A stretch of 64,000 nucleotides of DNA, taken from positions 372,001 to 436,000 of the forward strand of contig NZ_CP089468.1 of assembly GCF_021233435.1 (NCBI RefSeq), written 5' to 3'. The stretch is from Halobacterium noricense (GTDB taxonomy: Archaea > Halobacteriota > Halobacteria > Halobacteriales > Halobacteriaceae). Every line of letters starts with the position of its first letter. The first letter of the stretch is position 1. Below the pieces are notes generated by a model. The model saw only the letters and a list, made by a program, of their open reading frames with translations. It made no database searches and was not told the origin of the DNA. Of the stretch, positions 8,882 to 17,544 are shown in pieces. A program made the translations under genes and the position numbers.

Positions 8882-10081
8882 GTGCCCAGTACGTCCGCCA
8901 GTGACGCGCGCCGCGTCCGGCTGTTCGGCTCGCTGTGCGCGCTCGTGTTCCTCGTGAACTTCGGGCGCGTCGTGTTCGCGCCGCTGGTCGCGCCCCTGCA
9001 GGCCGACTTCGTGACCAGCGACGCCGCGGTCGGGCTGGTGGCGACGCTGGCGTGGCTTGGGAGCGCGCTCCCGCGGTTGCCGACCGGCTGGCTGCTGACG
9101 CGCGTCGACCGCCACCACGTCGTCCTCGGCACGGGCGCGCTGCTCGCGGTGTCCTCGGCGGGGATGACGTTCGCGCCGTCCATCGAGTTCGTGATGGTCG
9201 GCGCGTTCCTCGTCGGCCTCGCGTCGGGCGCGTACTTCGTCGCCGCGAACCCGCTCATCAGCGAACTCTTCCCCGAGCGCGTCGGCCGCGTCGTCGGCGT
9301 CCACGGCACCGCCTCGCAGTTGGCGGCCGCGCTCGCGCCCGTGCTCGTCGGCCGCGTCCTTCTCGAAGCGTTCACGTGGCGCGCGCCGTTCTACCTGCTG
9401 TCCGCGGCCGCGGTCGTCGTCACGGTCGTCATCTACGTGCTCGCCGGCCGCACCGACCTCCCGGAAGCCGGCGCCGCCGACCGCGACCTCCTCGGCGCGA
9501 TTCGCCGCCAGTACCGCATCGTGGTGCTCGGTGTCGTCATCGTCGGTGCCGCGGCACTCGTCTGGAACGGCTTCTTCAACTTCTACATCAAGTACCTCAC
9601 CGAGACCAAGAACATCCCGAGTAGTACTGCCGAAACCCTCCTCACGGTGGTGTTCGCTGCGGGCGTGCCGGCGTTCTGGTACACCGGCCGGCTCGCCGAC
9701 CGATTCCGCCACGTGCCGCTGATGCTCGCGGTGCTCGGGGGCTTCGTCGCGTCGCTGCTCGCGATGACGCTCGTCGACGGCGTGGTCGCCGTCGCGGCCG
9801 TCTCCGTGGTGCTCGGGTACGCCGTCCACAGCCTCTTCCCCGCCATCGACACGTTCCTTTTGGACAGCCTGCCGGACAGCGACCGGGCGAGCGCGTACGC
9901 CGGCTACAGTTCCGTGATGATGGTCGTGCAGGCGATGGGGAGCGTCGTCATCGGGTCGCTGGTCGGCGCCGGCTTCGCCTACGACGGCGTCTTCCAGGTC
10001 GCGGGCGTCGCGCTCGCCGCGCTCCTCGTCGTCCTGGTCGTGCTCTACCGCGGCGGCCGGCTGCCCGCTGGCGCAAGTTAG
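8882..10081 (+). CDS. Major facilitator superfamily transporter
   Basis: 399 residues, about 12 hydrophobic segments spread along the whole protein. The loop after segment 2 (LPTGWLLTRVDRHHVVLG) fits the MFS signature between helices 2 and 3, and AFWYTGRLADRFRHVP is the equivalent in the second half, showing the two six-helix repeats. GTG start at 8882 gives a short cytoplasmic tail before the first helix (RLFGSLCALVFLVNFGRVVF). Substrate unknown. The gene is followed after 26 bp by a glycosyltransferase-like gene, with no obvious functional link. Confidence 0.88.
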   Translation: MPSTSASDARRVRLFGSLCALVFLVNFGRVVFAPLVAPLQADFVTSDAAVGLVATLAWLGSALPRLPTGWLLTRVDRHHVVLGTGALLAVSSAGMTFAPSIEFVMVGAFLVGLASGAYFVAANPLISELFPERVGRVVGVHGTASQLAAALAPVLVGRVLLEAFTWRAPFYLLSAAAVVVTVVIYVLAGRTDLPEAGAADRDLLGAIRRQYRIVVLGVVIVGAAALVWNGFFNFYIKYLTETKNIPSSTAETLLTVVFAAGVPAFWYTGRLADRFRHVPLMLAVLGGFVASLLAMTLVDGVVAVAAVSVVLGYAVHSLFPAIDTFLLDSLPDSDRASAYAGYSSVMMVVQAMGSVVIGSLVGAGFAYDGVFQVAGVALAALLVVLVVLYRGGRLPAGAS

Positions 10082-10107
10082 TTCCCGCCGGCGCGCCGAG
10101 CCAGGGT

Positions 10108-11304
10108 ATGGACTACACGCAGGAGCGCGTGGCGACGCTCCACGACTACGGCGACGCCGACCCGGACGCGCCGACGGGCCGGGCGGCCGTCGTCGTTCCG
10201 ATGACCGACCGCGAGTACGCCGGCCTCGCCCCGGAGCGCGTGTTCTCCGAGCTCGAACGCGTCGACCCCGCGGAGGTCGTCGTGCCGCTGCGCGCGCCCG
10301 CCGAGCGCGTCCCCGAGTTCCGCGACTGGCTCGCCGAGTTCGACGTGCCCCTGACCGTGCTCTGGTGTGACGGCCCGCGCGTCGAGGGCTTGCTCGACGA
10401 CGCGGGACTTGCGGGCGAACGCGGGAAGGGCCGGGACGTCTGGCTGGCGCTCGGCGTCGCCGCGCGCCACGACTACGTCGTCGTCCACGACGCCGACACC
10501 ACCACGTACGAGGCCCGCGACGTTCGGAAGCTACTCTTTCCGCTCGCCGAGGGCTTCGACTTCGCGAAGGGCTACTACGCGCGCGTCGAGAACGACCGGC
10601 TGTACGGCCGGCTGTTCCGGCTGTTCTACGAGCCGCTCGTGGACGCGCTCGCGGACCTTCGGAAGACGACGGCGTCGTCTTCCGCAGCCCATCAGAACGC
10701 GAAGCGTTCTGAGGACAGCCACGACCACGAGATTCTGGACTTCCTCGGCGCGTTCCGGTACGCGCTCGCCGGCGAGTGCTCGATGACCGCGGAGCTGGCG
10801 CGCGGCCTGCGCGTCCAGCGGCGCTGGGGGCTGGAGGTCGGCACGCTCGGCGAGGCGTTCCGGCTCGCCGGGACGGACGGCACGGCGCAGGTCGACCTCG
10901 GGCGCTACGAGCACGACCACCGCGCGGTCTCCGGCCCGACGGGGCTCTCGGAGATGAGCGAGGGCGTCGGCGCGGCGCTGTTCCGCGCCGTCGAGGACGC
11001 GGGCGTAGACGTGGACTACGACGCGCTCGCTGAGCGCTACCTCGACGCGGCCGACCGGTTCGTGCGCGCGTACGGCGCGGACGCCGCGTTCAACGACCTC
11101 GACTACGACGGCGAACAGGAACGTGCCCAGACGCGGACGTACGCCGACGCCATCGCCGAGCCCGGCGCGGACGCGCGGCTGCCGGCGTGGAGCAACACCA
11201 GTCTCGACGCGGGCGACGTGGCTGCGGCGGCCGCCGCGGACGCCGAGGAGGCCGCCGCGGCAGCGGGAGATTCAAGCGACTCCGCGACCGACGGGGAGCC
11301 GTGA
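10108..11304 (+). CDS. GT-A glycosyltransferase, glucosyl-3-phosphoglycerate synthase-like
   Basis: 398 residues. The motif GKGRDVWLALGVAARHDYVVVHDADTTTY contains the HDAD metal-binding signature found in GT81 glucosyl/mannosyl-3-phosphoglycerate synthases; GTLGEAFRLAG follows in the acceptor half. Such enzymes transfer a sugar from a nucleotide donor to a glycerate-type acceptor, a compatible-solute route. Residues 185-202 are a non-conserved-looking hydrophilic insert coded by two perfect hairpins (10660-10684 and 10692-10712). The C-terminus ends in an Ala/Asp/Glu-rich tail. Its stop overlaps the next GTG (GTGA). Family is fairly sure, substrate is not. Confidence 0.72.
   Translation: MDYTQERVATLHDYGDADPDAPTGRAAVVVPMTDREYAGLAPERVFSELERVDPAEVVVPLRAPAERVPEFRDWLAEFDVPLTVLWCDGPRVEGLLDDAGLAGERGKGRDVWLALGVAARHDYVVVHDADTTTYEARDVRKLLFPLAEGFDFAKGYYARVENDRLYGRLFRLFYEPLVDALADLRKTTASSSAAHQNAKRSEDSHDHEILDFLGAFRYALAGECSMTAELARGLRVQRRWGLEVGTLGEAFRLAGTDGTAQVDLGRYEHDHRAVSGPTGLSEMSEGVGAALFRAVEDAGVDVDYDALAERYLDAADRFVRAYGADAAFNDLDYDGEQERAQTRTYADAIAEPGADARLPAWSNTSLDAGDVAAAAAADAEEAAAAAGDSSDSATDGEP
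10660..10684. repeat. Perfect triloop palindrome inside a gene (11-bp arms)
   Basis: Arm CGGAAGACGAC, centre GGC, then the exact complementary arm. It is translated as part of the glycosyltransferase-like protein (LRKTTASSSA region). Seven bases separate it from a second hairpin. Confidence 0.9.
10692..10712. repeat. Perfect triloop palindrome inside a gene (9-bp arms, GAA loop)
   Basis: Arms TCAGAACGC and GCGTTCTGA around GAA. Codes for QNAKRSE in the glycosyltransferase-like protein. Similar TCAGAAC/TCAGAC arms occur in the SAM hydrolase gene at 23418-23460. Confidence 0.92.
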
Positions 11305-11744
11305 ACGGCGACGAACTCGCGGGCGTCGTGGACCTCTTCGGCGCGCTCACCCGGCAGGAACTCCACGACGCGCTCGAAGAACTGGCGTTCAAACGCGGCG
11401 ACGACCTCGACGCCGACGCCGCCGACGAGGCCGTGATGGACGCGCTCCGCGAGTACTACCTCGTGGCCGTCGAGCGCGAGGACGGTGACCGCGTACTCGC
11501 CCCCGGTCCGGTCGCGTTCCCCGAACTCCCCGAGCACGCGGTCGACCTCCCGCACATCCTGGACGTCGAGCCCCGGGACCTCGACCGCGAGACGCTCGCG
11601 GACGCGGTGCGTGCGCGCCTCGAATCGGACGTCTCCGACGCCGACGGCGAGCGCGCGCGCTACCTCGTGGACGTGACCTACGACGCGGAAGCGTGGGCTC
11701 CCGTCGACCTCGCGGACGTCCGCGACGCGCTGACCGAGGCGTGA
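11301..11744 (+). CDS. Conserved haloarchaeal protein (DUF7109-like)
   Basis: 147 acidic residues. GTG at 11301 overlaps the upstream stop by 4 bp. The N-terminus ELAGVVDLFGALTRQELHDALEELAFKRG reads as a small winged-helix-like unit, and the C-terminus repeats a helix-rich pattern (DLADVRDALTEA). No membrane segment or catalytic motif. I recall DUF7109 for such proteins but cannot check it. The neighbour downstream is a CoA pyrophosphatase 46 bp away; function unknown. Confidence 0.75.
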   Translation: MNGDELAGVVDLFGALTRQELHDALEELAFKRGDDLDADAADEAVMDALREYYLVAVEREDGDRVLAPGPVAFPELPEHAVDLPHILDVEPRDLDRETLADAVRARLESDVSDADGERARYLVDVTYDAEAWAPVDLADVRDALTEA

Positions 11745-11790
11745 GCGAGACTGCGCGTGAGTTAAGAGTGTCGCGGTGTTTCCCCCGGGT

Positions 11791-12384
11791 ATGGACCTGT
11801 CGCGGGTCGCCGCCCACCAGCCGGAACGGGTCACCGACGAGGACCGCGACGCCGCGGTGCTCGTCCCCGTCGTCGAGCGCGAGGACGGCCCGGCGCTGGT
11901 GTTCACGAAGCGCGCCGACCACCTCGGCGAACACCCCGGCCAGATGAGTTTCCCGGGTGGCGGCCGCGAACCGAGCGACGACGACCTCCGGGAGACGGCG
12001 GCCCGCGAGGCGTACGAGGAGATCAGCCTGCTGCCCGAAGAACTCTCCGACGCCGGGCGACTCGACGACATCGCCACCGTAACTGGGTACTCCGTGACGC
12101 CGTTCGTCGCGCGCGTCCCGGACCGCGAGTTCGTCCCCGACGAGCGCGAGGTCGACGAGGTCGTCGTGCTCTCGCTGTCGGACCTCACTGACCCCGACAA
12201 CTACGAGGTCGAGAAGCGCATTCATCCCTCCTACGGCGAAGCCATCGTCCACTTCTTCCACGTCGACGGCTACACCGTCTGGGGCGCGACCGGCCGCATT
12301 CTCGTGCAGTTCCTCGACCTCGCGTGCGGGTGGACGCCACCCGACCGCGAGCCCGAAGTCGTCGAAGTCGACCCCGACGACTGA
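11791..12384 (+). CDS. Nudix hydrolase, CoA pyrophosphatase type
   Basis: 197 residues. It contains TKRADHLGEHPGQMSFPGGG, the CoA-pyrophosphatase (NUDT7/YeaB) signature that precedes the Nudix box, and the box itself: E in TAAREAYEEISLL supplies the metal ligands. Such enzymes split coenzyme A or acyl-CoA into 3',5'-ADP and phosphopantetheine. ATG at 11791 is preferred over an in-frame GTG at 11776. The normal Gly after REUxEEx is Ser here (EEIS), a mild variation. Confidence 0.88.
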   Translation: MDLSRVAAHQPERVTDEDRDAAVLVPVVEREDGPALVFTKRADHLGEHPGQMSFPGGGREPSDDDLRETAAREAYEEISLLPEELSDAGRLDDIATVTGYSVTPFVARVPDREFVPDEREVDEVVVLSLSDLTDPDNYEVEKRIHPSYGEAIVHFFHVDGYTVWGATGRILVQFLDLACGWTPPDREPEVVEVDPDD

Positions 12385-12392
12385 CGCGCCGG

Positions 12393-12560
12393 CTACTCGA
12401 CGGTGACGAGGAACGTCTTCCCGCCGCGGCGCTCGATGAACGCCTCCTCGTGAGTGTCGGCGTAGGCGGCGACGCCGGCGGCGGTCATCTCCGAGACTTC
12501 GATGCGGCGCTCGGGGCTATCGGCGGTCGACTGCGAGCGGCGTCGGTGCTGCAGTGCCAT
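12393..12560 (-). CDS. Small haloarchaeal protein, 55 aa
   Basis: 55 residues from an ATG at 12560 (MALQHRRRSQSTADSPERR). The C-terminal half (TAAGVAAYADTHEEAFIERRGGKTFLVTVE) looks like a compact alpha/beta unit, and acidic/basic balance differs from random reverse frames. It is convergent with the Nudix gene, 8 bp apart. The spacer 12561-12681 separates it from the divergent FAD oxidoreductase and can hold both promoters. Function not recognised. Confidence 0.6.
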   Translation of the reverse strand: MALQHRRRSQSTADSPERRIEVSEMTAAGVAAYADTHEEAFIERRGGKTFLVTVE

Positions 12561-12681
12561 ACATCCTCGATGCGGTGCTACCCGCTTGAACCCCACCCGT
12601 ACACGGTGAAAGTGAAACTGACGGACTGCGCCGGCCTCCGCGGTTCGCGGCAGTTATGCCGGTCGCGGTACATCCGCCGGC

Positions 12682-13815
12682 ATGGACGAGTTCAGCGACG
12701 CCGACGACGACCGCGGCGCGGGCCACTCCGTCGCGGTCGTCGGTGCCGGTGCGGTCGGACTAACCGCCGCCCACGACCTCGCAGCACGCGGCGCATCCGT
12801 CACCGTCTACGAGCGCGGCGAGGTCGCTGGGGAGAGCACGGGCCGCGCTGCGGGTATTCTCTACGACGCGTACGCCGAGGACGTGGACGCGCGCATCGCT
12901 GCGCGCGCCATCGAGCGCTTCCGCGCGCTCTCGGGGACGGGTGAGTTCACGTTCGCGGAGACGCCGTACCTCTGGTTCGTCACCGAACCCGGCCGGAAAG
13001 CCGACGCCATCCGCGAGCAAGTCGACGGGATGCAGCGCAACGACCGCCGCGTCGAACGCGTCGACCCGGACGACCTCGCTGCGGAGTTCCCCGCGCTCCG
13101 CACCGAAGACGTCGTCGAGGCTGCCGTCTCGCGCAACGCCGGAGTCGCGGACACCGCGGCCTACGCCGACGCTCTCGCAAAATTGGCGGTCGAGGAAGGT
13201 GTCGACCTCCGCGAGCACACGGCCGCGAGCGTCGCGCTCGACCCACCGCGCGTGAACGGGGCTGAGTACGACGCCGTGCTCGTCGCAGCAGGTGCGCACA
13301 CCGCCCGCGTGCTCGCGGATGTCGGCGTCTCGATTCCCCTGAAGCCGTACCGCGTGCAGGCGCTCACCGCCGACTTCTCTGCGGAGGTTCCGACGCTCTA
13401 CGACGCGACTGAGGGCTACTACGCGCGCCCACACCCCGAGGGCGTGCTCGCCGGGGACGGCACCGAGGAGGTCGAAGCCGACCCCGAGAGGTACGACCGC
13501 GACGGCGACGACTGGTTCGTCGACGCGATGCGCGAGCGACTCGCGGACCGCCTCCCGGGCTACGAGTCCGAGATTCACCGTGCGTGGGCGGGCCTCTGCA
13601 CCGCCACCCCGGACCGCGACCCGCTGCTCGGCGAACTCGCCGACGGCCTCTACGTCGCGGCCGGCTGGCAGGGCCACGGCTTCATGCGCGCGCCAGCGAC
13701 CGGCGAAGCAGTCGCAGCAGAAATTCTGGGCGGGGAGGGCGTCCCCGCGTTCGACCCGACGCGCTTCGACGGCGACGAAGTGTTCGAGGTCGTCGAAGGG
13801 ATGACCGTCGAGTGA
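12682..13815 (+). CDS. FAD-dependent oxidoreductase (DAO family)
   Basis: 377 residues. The N-terminal dinucleotide fold VAVVGAGAVGLTAAHDLAARGASVTVYERG binds FAD, and GESTGRAAGILYDAY is the second FAD contact typical of the D-amino acid oxidase/glycine oxidase/sarcosine oxidase group. The C-terminal GLYVAAGWQGHGFMRAPATGEAVA closes the FAD site. Substrate is likely an amine or amino acid but cannot be specified. It is divergent from the 55-residue gene and is followed closely by the convergent Hsp20 gene. Confidence 0.88.
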   Translation: MDEFSDADDDRGAGHSVAVVGAGAVGLTAAHDLAARGASVTVYERGEVAGESTGRAAGILYDAYAEDVDARIAARAIERFRALSGTGEFTFAETPYLWFVTEPGRKADAIREQVDGMQRNDRRVERVDPDDLAAEFPALRTEDVVEAAVSRNAGVADTAAYADALAKLAVEEGVDLREHTAASVALDPPRVNGAEYDAVLVAAGAHTARVLADVGVSIPLKPYRVQALTADFSAEVPTLYDATEGYYARPHPEGVLAGDGTEEVEADPERYDRDGDDWFVDAMRERLADRLPGYESEIHRAWAGLCTATPDRDPLLGELADGLYVAAGWQGHGFMRAPATGEAVAAEILGGEGVPAFDPTRFDGDEVFEVVEGMTVE

Positions 13816-13821
13816 GGCGCG

Positions 13822-14256
13822 CTACTCGTCGTCTTCGTCCGCGTCGTCTGGTGTCGTCACGTCCACTTCGGTGCCCTCCGGCTCGCCCTTCGGGAGGAAG
13901 ACGTACAGCGCGCCGTTGTCGCGCAGTTCCGCGCGGGCCTCGTCGGCGTCCACGACGGCATCGTCGGGGAGTTCGGCGCGGCCGTCGAGTTTCAGGCCGC
14001 GGCCCGGGAACACCATCTCGAAGCCCTCGCGGAACTCCCGGAAGCGGTCGACGCGGACCTCGACCGCGCCGCCGACGTAGTTCACCTGCACGTCGCTGGC
14101 GGTCGCGCCCGGCGCGTCGAACACCACGAGGTACTCGTCGTCGCTTTCGAGGACGTCCACCGGCAGCGGCGACTCCTCCTGCATCTGGGAGGCCGCGCGG
14201 CCCAGCCGCTCGAAGACGGCGTCGCCGACGCTCTCCGCGAACTCGCGTGCCCTCAT
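13822..14256 (-). CDS. Hsp20/alpha-crystallin family small heat shock protein
   Basis: 144 residues. The alpha-crystallin-like beta-sandwich spans about residues 32-130: LPVDVLESDDEYLVVFDAPGATASDVQVNYVGG to ELRDNGALYVFLPKGEP, with an acidic tail DDADEDDE. Small heat shock proteins hold unfolding proteins in oligomers without ATP. The usual I-x-I C-terminal motif is not evident, as in several haloarchaeal members. The ATG at 14256 overlaps the stop of the upstream zinc-ribbon gene by 4 bp (ATGA), so the two are co-transcribed. Confidence 0.82.
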   Translation of the reverse strand: MRAREFAESVGDAVFERLGRAASQMQEESPLPVDVLESDDEYLVVFDAPGATASDVQVNYVGGAVEVRVDRFREFREGFEMVFPGRGLKLDGRAELPDDAVVDADEARAELRDNGALYVFLPKGEPEGTEVDVTTPDDADEDDE

Positions 14257-14411
14257 AACTCGATGCGTTCCAGGCAGTCGGTGCCACCACACAGCGGACA
14301 CTGCAGGTCCTCGATGGTGAGGTCCTCGCTGACGTCGTACGTGTAGTGGTTCTCGAACATGTCCAGCTCGCAGTCGTCGCTCGTGCACTTCAGTTCCTCA
14401 GTAGCGGGCAT
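14253..14411 (-). CDS. Small zinc-ribbon protein, 52 aa (DUF7559-like)
   Basis: 52 residues with two Cys pairs, CTSDDC near residue 9 and CPLCGGTDC near residue 38, which would bind one zinc. The middle part MFENHYTYDVSEDLTIEDL is acidic. ATG at 14411 gives MPATEELK; the open frame continues upstream but without conserved character. Co-transcribed with the Hsp20 gene through a 4-bp overlap. Haloarchaea have many such one-domain zinc-finger microproteins; this one's role is unknown. Confidence 0.82.
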   Translation of the reverse strand: MPATEELKCTSDDCELDMFENHYTYDVSEDLTIEDLQCPLCGGTDCLERIEL

Positions 14412-14518
14412 ACGCGGTCGTTGGAGCGGCGAGTGCAAAAAGGGGCGGGCCGCGGTGAGAACGACTGCTGGCAGCCGCCTCCACAAGACGAAAGTACTGC
14501 GGCGTCGGTGCGTGAGTC

Positions 14519-15796
14519 ATGCCTTCGGTCCGCGCGCCGCGACTCGTCCTCCTCGCCAGCGTGCTCGTGGGCGTCGTGAACACCGTCTTGTTCCCGCTGC
14601 GCAACCCCGAGCAGGTCGCGCTCGCGACGGACGTCTACTACTACTCGGCGCGCGCCGCGCTCCGCGGCGCGGACTTCTACGCCGTCAACCCAATCGGGCA
14701 GGCCGGCTTCCGGTATCCGCCCGCGGTCGTGCTCGCGTTCTCCCCGCACGCCGCGCTCGGCGACCCCGTGCTCGCGTACGCGCTCCAGACACTCCTGAAC
14801 CTCGCCGCGCTCGCGGCGCTCGCCGTGCTCGTAATTCGTACCGTCGAACGCGCCGGCGTCACGCTGGCACGGGTGGACCGCGCGGCTCACGGTTGCACCG
14901 CTCGCTCAGTCCGCGGTCTCGCTACGCTCGACCGCGCGCTCCTCACCGCTGCCGTGTTCCTCGTCGGCCCCGTCGGCGTCAACCTCGTGATGGGACAGGT
15001 GAACCCGCTGCTCGCGCTCGGCCTCGCGGGCGGGGCCGTCCTCCTCGAACGCGACTGCGACACTGTCGCCGGCGCGGCGTTCGGGCTGGTCGCGCTCGTG
15101 AAACTGTTCCCCGCGCTCGTCGGCGTCTGGCTGCTCCGCCGGCGCGCGTGGCGCGCCGTCGCCGCCGCAACCGCGACGGGGATCGCCGGCCTCGCTGTGG
15201 GCCTGCTCGTCTTCGGCCCGGACGCCTCGGTCACGTACGTCACCGAGACGCTCGCCGGCGAAACCGCGGTCGCGTCGTTCGCCGGCGGCCCCGACCCCAC
15301 CGCGCCGTTTGTTACGATTCGCCGGCAGTTAGCCGTGCTCGCACCCGGGCTTCCTTCGTCGTGGCTGCTCCCAGTCGGGGCGCTCGTGCTCGCACCCGTC
15401 TTCGTCGGCGTGAACCGCGTGGTCGCGGACCGCCGCAGCCGCCTCGTCGCGCTCCAGGGGACGCTACTCGCCACGCTCCTGTTGCTCCCGCTAGAACCGT
15501 TCTACGTCGTCCTCGTCCTGTTTCCGCTGTTCCCGCTGCTCTACGTGCTCGACGACGGGTGGCCGCGGCGACTCTTCCTCGCCGGAGCGCTCCTGCTGCT
15601 GGTCCCGGTCACGTGGGCGAGCGTCACCTCGATGACGGCCGTGCTGCCAGCAGGCGCCGCTAGCGTCGTCCGGGACGCAGCGACTGGCCTGTTCTCGTTC
15701 GTGCTCCCGCCGACGATTGGCGCGTGGCTCGTGCTCGCGGGCTGCCTGCTCTATCAGCACCGGGCGGCGGCCGAGCGGCCGGACGCGCCCGTGTAG
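14519..15796 (+). CDS. GT87-like (DUF2029) polytopic membrane glycosyltransferase
   Basis: 425 residues with around ten hydrophobic segments. The motif DVYYYSARAALRGADFYAVNP followed by FRYPPAVVLAFSP is typical of GT87/DUF2029 polyprenyl-phosphate-sugar-dependent transferases, where an Asp-rich or aromatic luminal loop follows helix 1. Residues 122-140 (DRAAHGCTARSVRGLATLD) are a hydrophilic insert coded partly by an 11-nt-loop hairpin at 14912-14936. Likely acts in envelope glycan or lipid glycosylation; acceptor unknown. Divergent from the zinc-ribbon/Hsp20 pair. Confidence 0.78.
   Translation: MPSVRAPRLVLLASVLVGVVNTVLFPLRNPEQVALATDVYYYSARAALRGADFYAVNPIGQAGFRYPPAVVLAFSPHAALGDPVLAYALQTLLNLAALAALAVLVIRTVERAGVTLARVDRAAHGCTARSVRGLATLDRALLTAAVFLVGPVGVNLVMGQVNPLLALGLAGGAVLLERDCDTVAGAAFGLVALVKLFPALVGVWLLRRRAWRAVAAATATGIAGLAVGLLVFGPDASVTYVTETLAGETAVASFAGGPDPTAPFVTIRRQLAVLAPGLPSSWLLPVGALVLAPVFVGVNRVVADRRSRLVALQGTLLATLLLLPLEPFYVVLVLFPLFPLLYVLDDGWPRRLFLAGALLLLVPVTWASVTSMTAVLPAGAASVVRDAATGLFSFVLPPTIGAWLVLAGCLLYQHRAAAERPDAPV
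14912..14936. repeat. Class II hairpin inside a gene, 11-nt loop TCGCTACGCTC
   Basis: Arms CGCGGTC/GACCGCG around TCGCTACGCTC. The same loop with one base changed (TCGCTGCGCTC) sits between different arms at 42526-42550. It is translated within the GT87-like protein. Confidence 0.85.
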
Positions 15797-15831
15797 TCAC
15801 GTTCTTACGCGTCGAAGCCCAACGCTGGTGT

Positions 15832-17526
15832 ATGATTGACCCCGCGGAGTTGGACGTGACGCTCGTCGACGGCTACGTCGACGAGCCGGCGCACTTCGGG
15901 GTGCCGCCGTACATCTCCACGTATCCGCGGTACGCGGCCGGCGCGCTCGTGGACGCCGGCATCCCCGAGGACCGAATCACGTACCACACCATCGACGAAC
16001 TCCGCGAGGACAAGTCGAAGTTCAACGACGTCGCGGATGCGGACCTCTTCGTCTACGTCGGCGGGATGACCGTCCCCGGGCAGTACGTCGGCGGGACGCC
16101 CGCCGAACCCGACGAAGTCCGCGAACTGGCGTGGGTCGCGGAGGGCACGAGCATCATGGGCGGGCCCGTGCGGTTCGGTGTCGGCGAGGAGAACGCGGGC
16201 GCTCAGGAGATGGAGCGCTCGGACCTCGACTTCGACTTCCTCGCGATGGCGGACATCGAAGCCGCCGTCTACGACCTCGTCGGGAACGGCCTCGAAGGGT
16301 TCGAGGACCGCTACCGCGACAACGACGAAATCGATAGGTGGGCCGCGTCAGGCGCGTTCGTCGTCGAGCAGCACCCGAACTACCCCGACTACCTCATCTG
16401 CGAGATGGAGACCTCGCGGGGCTGCGCGTACCGCTGCTCGTTCTGCACGGAGCCGATGTACGGCGACCCCGGGTTCCGGAGCGCCGAGAGCGTCGTCCGG
16501 GAGGTCGGGAACCTCTACGACCACGGCGCGCGTCACTTCCGGCTCGGCCGACAGGCCGACATCCTCGCCTTCGGCGGGGACGGCGAAGCGCCGAACCCGG
16601 ACGCGCTCCGTCGGCTCTACAGCGGCATCCGGGAGGTCGCGCCCGACCTGGAGACGCTGCACCTCGACAACATGAACCCGGTGACTATCGTGGACTACCC
16701 CGAGAAGTCCCGGGAGGCCATCCGCATCATCGCCGAGCACAACACCGCCGGCGACACGGCGGCGTTCGGCCTGGAGAGCGCCGACCCCGTGGTGCAGGAG
16801 GAGAACAACCTCCTCGTGTCCGCCGAGGAGTGTCTGGAAGCCGTCCGCGTCGTCAACGAGGTCGGCGGCTGGCGGCCGGGCGAGTCCCCCGAGGATTCGC
16901 CGACGTACGGCGACGAGGCGACGAACCGGCTGCCGAAGATTCTGCCCGGCATCAACCTCGTGCACGGCTTGACGGGCGAGCGCGAGGAGACGTTCGCGCA
17001 CAACAAGCGCTTCCTCCGGAGCGTCCTCGACGAGGGGCTGATGCTGCGGCGTATCAACATCCGGCAGGTGATGGCGTTCGAGGGCACCGACATGGCGGAG
17101 ACGGGTGCCCAGCTCGCCGAGGACCACAAACAGCAGTTCAAGCGCTACAAGCAGGAGGTCCGCGAGGAAATCGACAACGCGATGCTGAACCGCGTGGTGC
17201 CGCCGGGCACGCTCCTGAAGGACGTCCACCTGGAGTACCACCAGGACGGGAAGACGTTCGGCCGGCAACTGGGGACGTACTCGCTGCTCGTGGGAATTCC
17301 CGGCGAGCGCGAACTCGGGCAGACTATCGACATCGCGGTCACCGACCACGGCTACCGCTCGGTCACGGGCGTCCCGCACCCGCTGGACGTCAACGAGGCG
17401 TCGATGGACGAACTCACGGCGATTCCCGGCATCGGGACGTCGACGGCCGGCGACCTGCTCGTCGACCGGCCCCACGACTCCGCGCCGAGCGTCGACGACG
17501 CGGACCTCGCAAAGTTCACGCAGTGA
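15832..17526 (+). CDS. Radical SAM protein with C-terminal helix-hairpin-helix
   Basis: 564 residues. An N-terminal B12-binding-like region (VGGMTVPGQYVGGTP) precedes the radical SAM core, whose CxxxCxxC cluster is CAYRCSFC near residue 200. The core includes DNMNPVTIVDYP and a long FGLESADPVVQEENNL stretch. The C-terminus NEASMDELTAIPGIGTSTAGDLL is a helix-hairpin-helix that usually contacts nucleic acid. The layout matches an uncharacterised archaeal Fe-S oxidoreductase family (COG1031 as I recall). A nucleic-acid modification role is plausible inference. ATG at 15832. Confidence 0.82.
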   Translation: MIDPAELDVTLVDGYVDEPAHFGVPPYISTYPRYAAGALVDAGIPEDRITYHTIDELREDKSKFNDVADADLFVYVGGMTVPGQYVGGTPAEPDEVRELAWVAEGTSIMGGPVRFGVGEENAGAQEMERSDLDFDFLAMADIEAAVYDLVGNGLEGFEDRYRDNDEIDRWAASGAFVVEQHPNYPDYLICEMETSRGCAYRCSFCTEPMYGDPGFRSAESVVREVGNLYDHGARHFRLGRQADILAFGGDGEAPNPDALRRLYSGIREVAPDLETLHLDNMNPVTIVDYPEKSREAIRIIAEHNTAGDTAAFGLESADPVVQEENNLLVSAEECLEAVRVVNEVGGWRPGESPEDSPTYGDEATNRLPKILPGINLVHGLTGEREETFAHNKRFLRSVLDEGLMLRRINIRQVMAFEGTDMAETGAQLAEDHKQQFKRYKQEVREEIDNAMLNRVVPPGTLLKDVHLEYHQDGKTFGRQLGTYSLLVGIPGERELGQTIDIAVTDHGYRSVTGVPHPLDVNEASMDELTAIPGIGTSTAGDLLVDRPHDSAPSVDDADLAKFTQ

Positions 17527-17544
17527 AAAACGGGTGCGGCGCGC

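Noticed and set aside
12324-12944. Overlapping plus-strand frame across the 55-residue gene
   Set aside because: No motif and no start context; it is a shadow of the FAD oxidoreductase region.
14253-14486. Longer start for the zinc-ribbon protein
   Set aside because: The upstream residues (MWRRLPAVVLTAARP) lack conservation-like character; ATG 14411 gives the compact two-Cys-pair protein.
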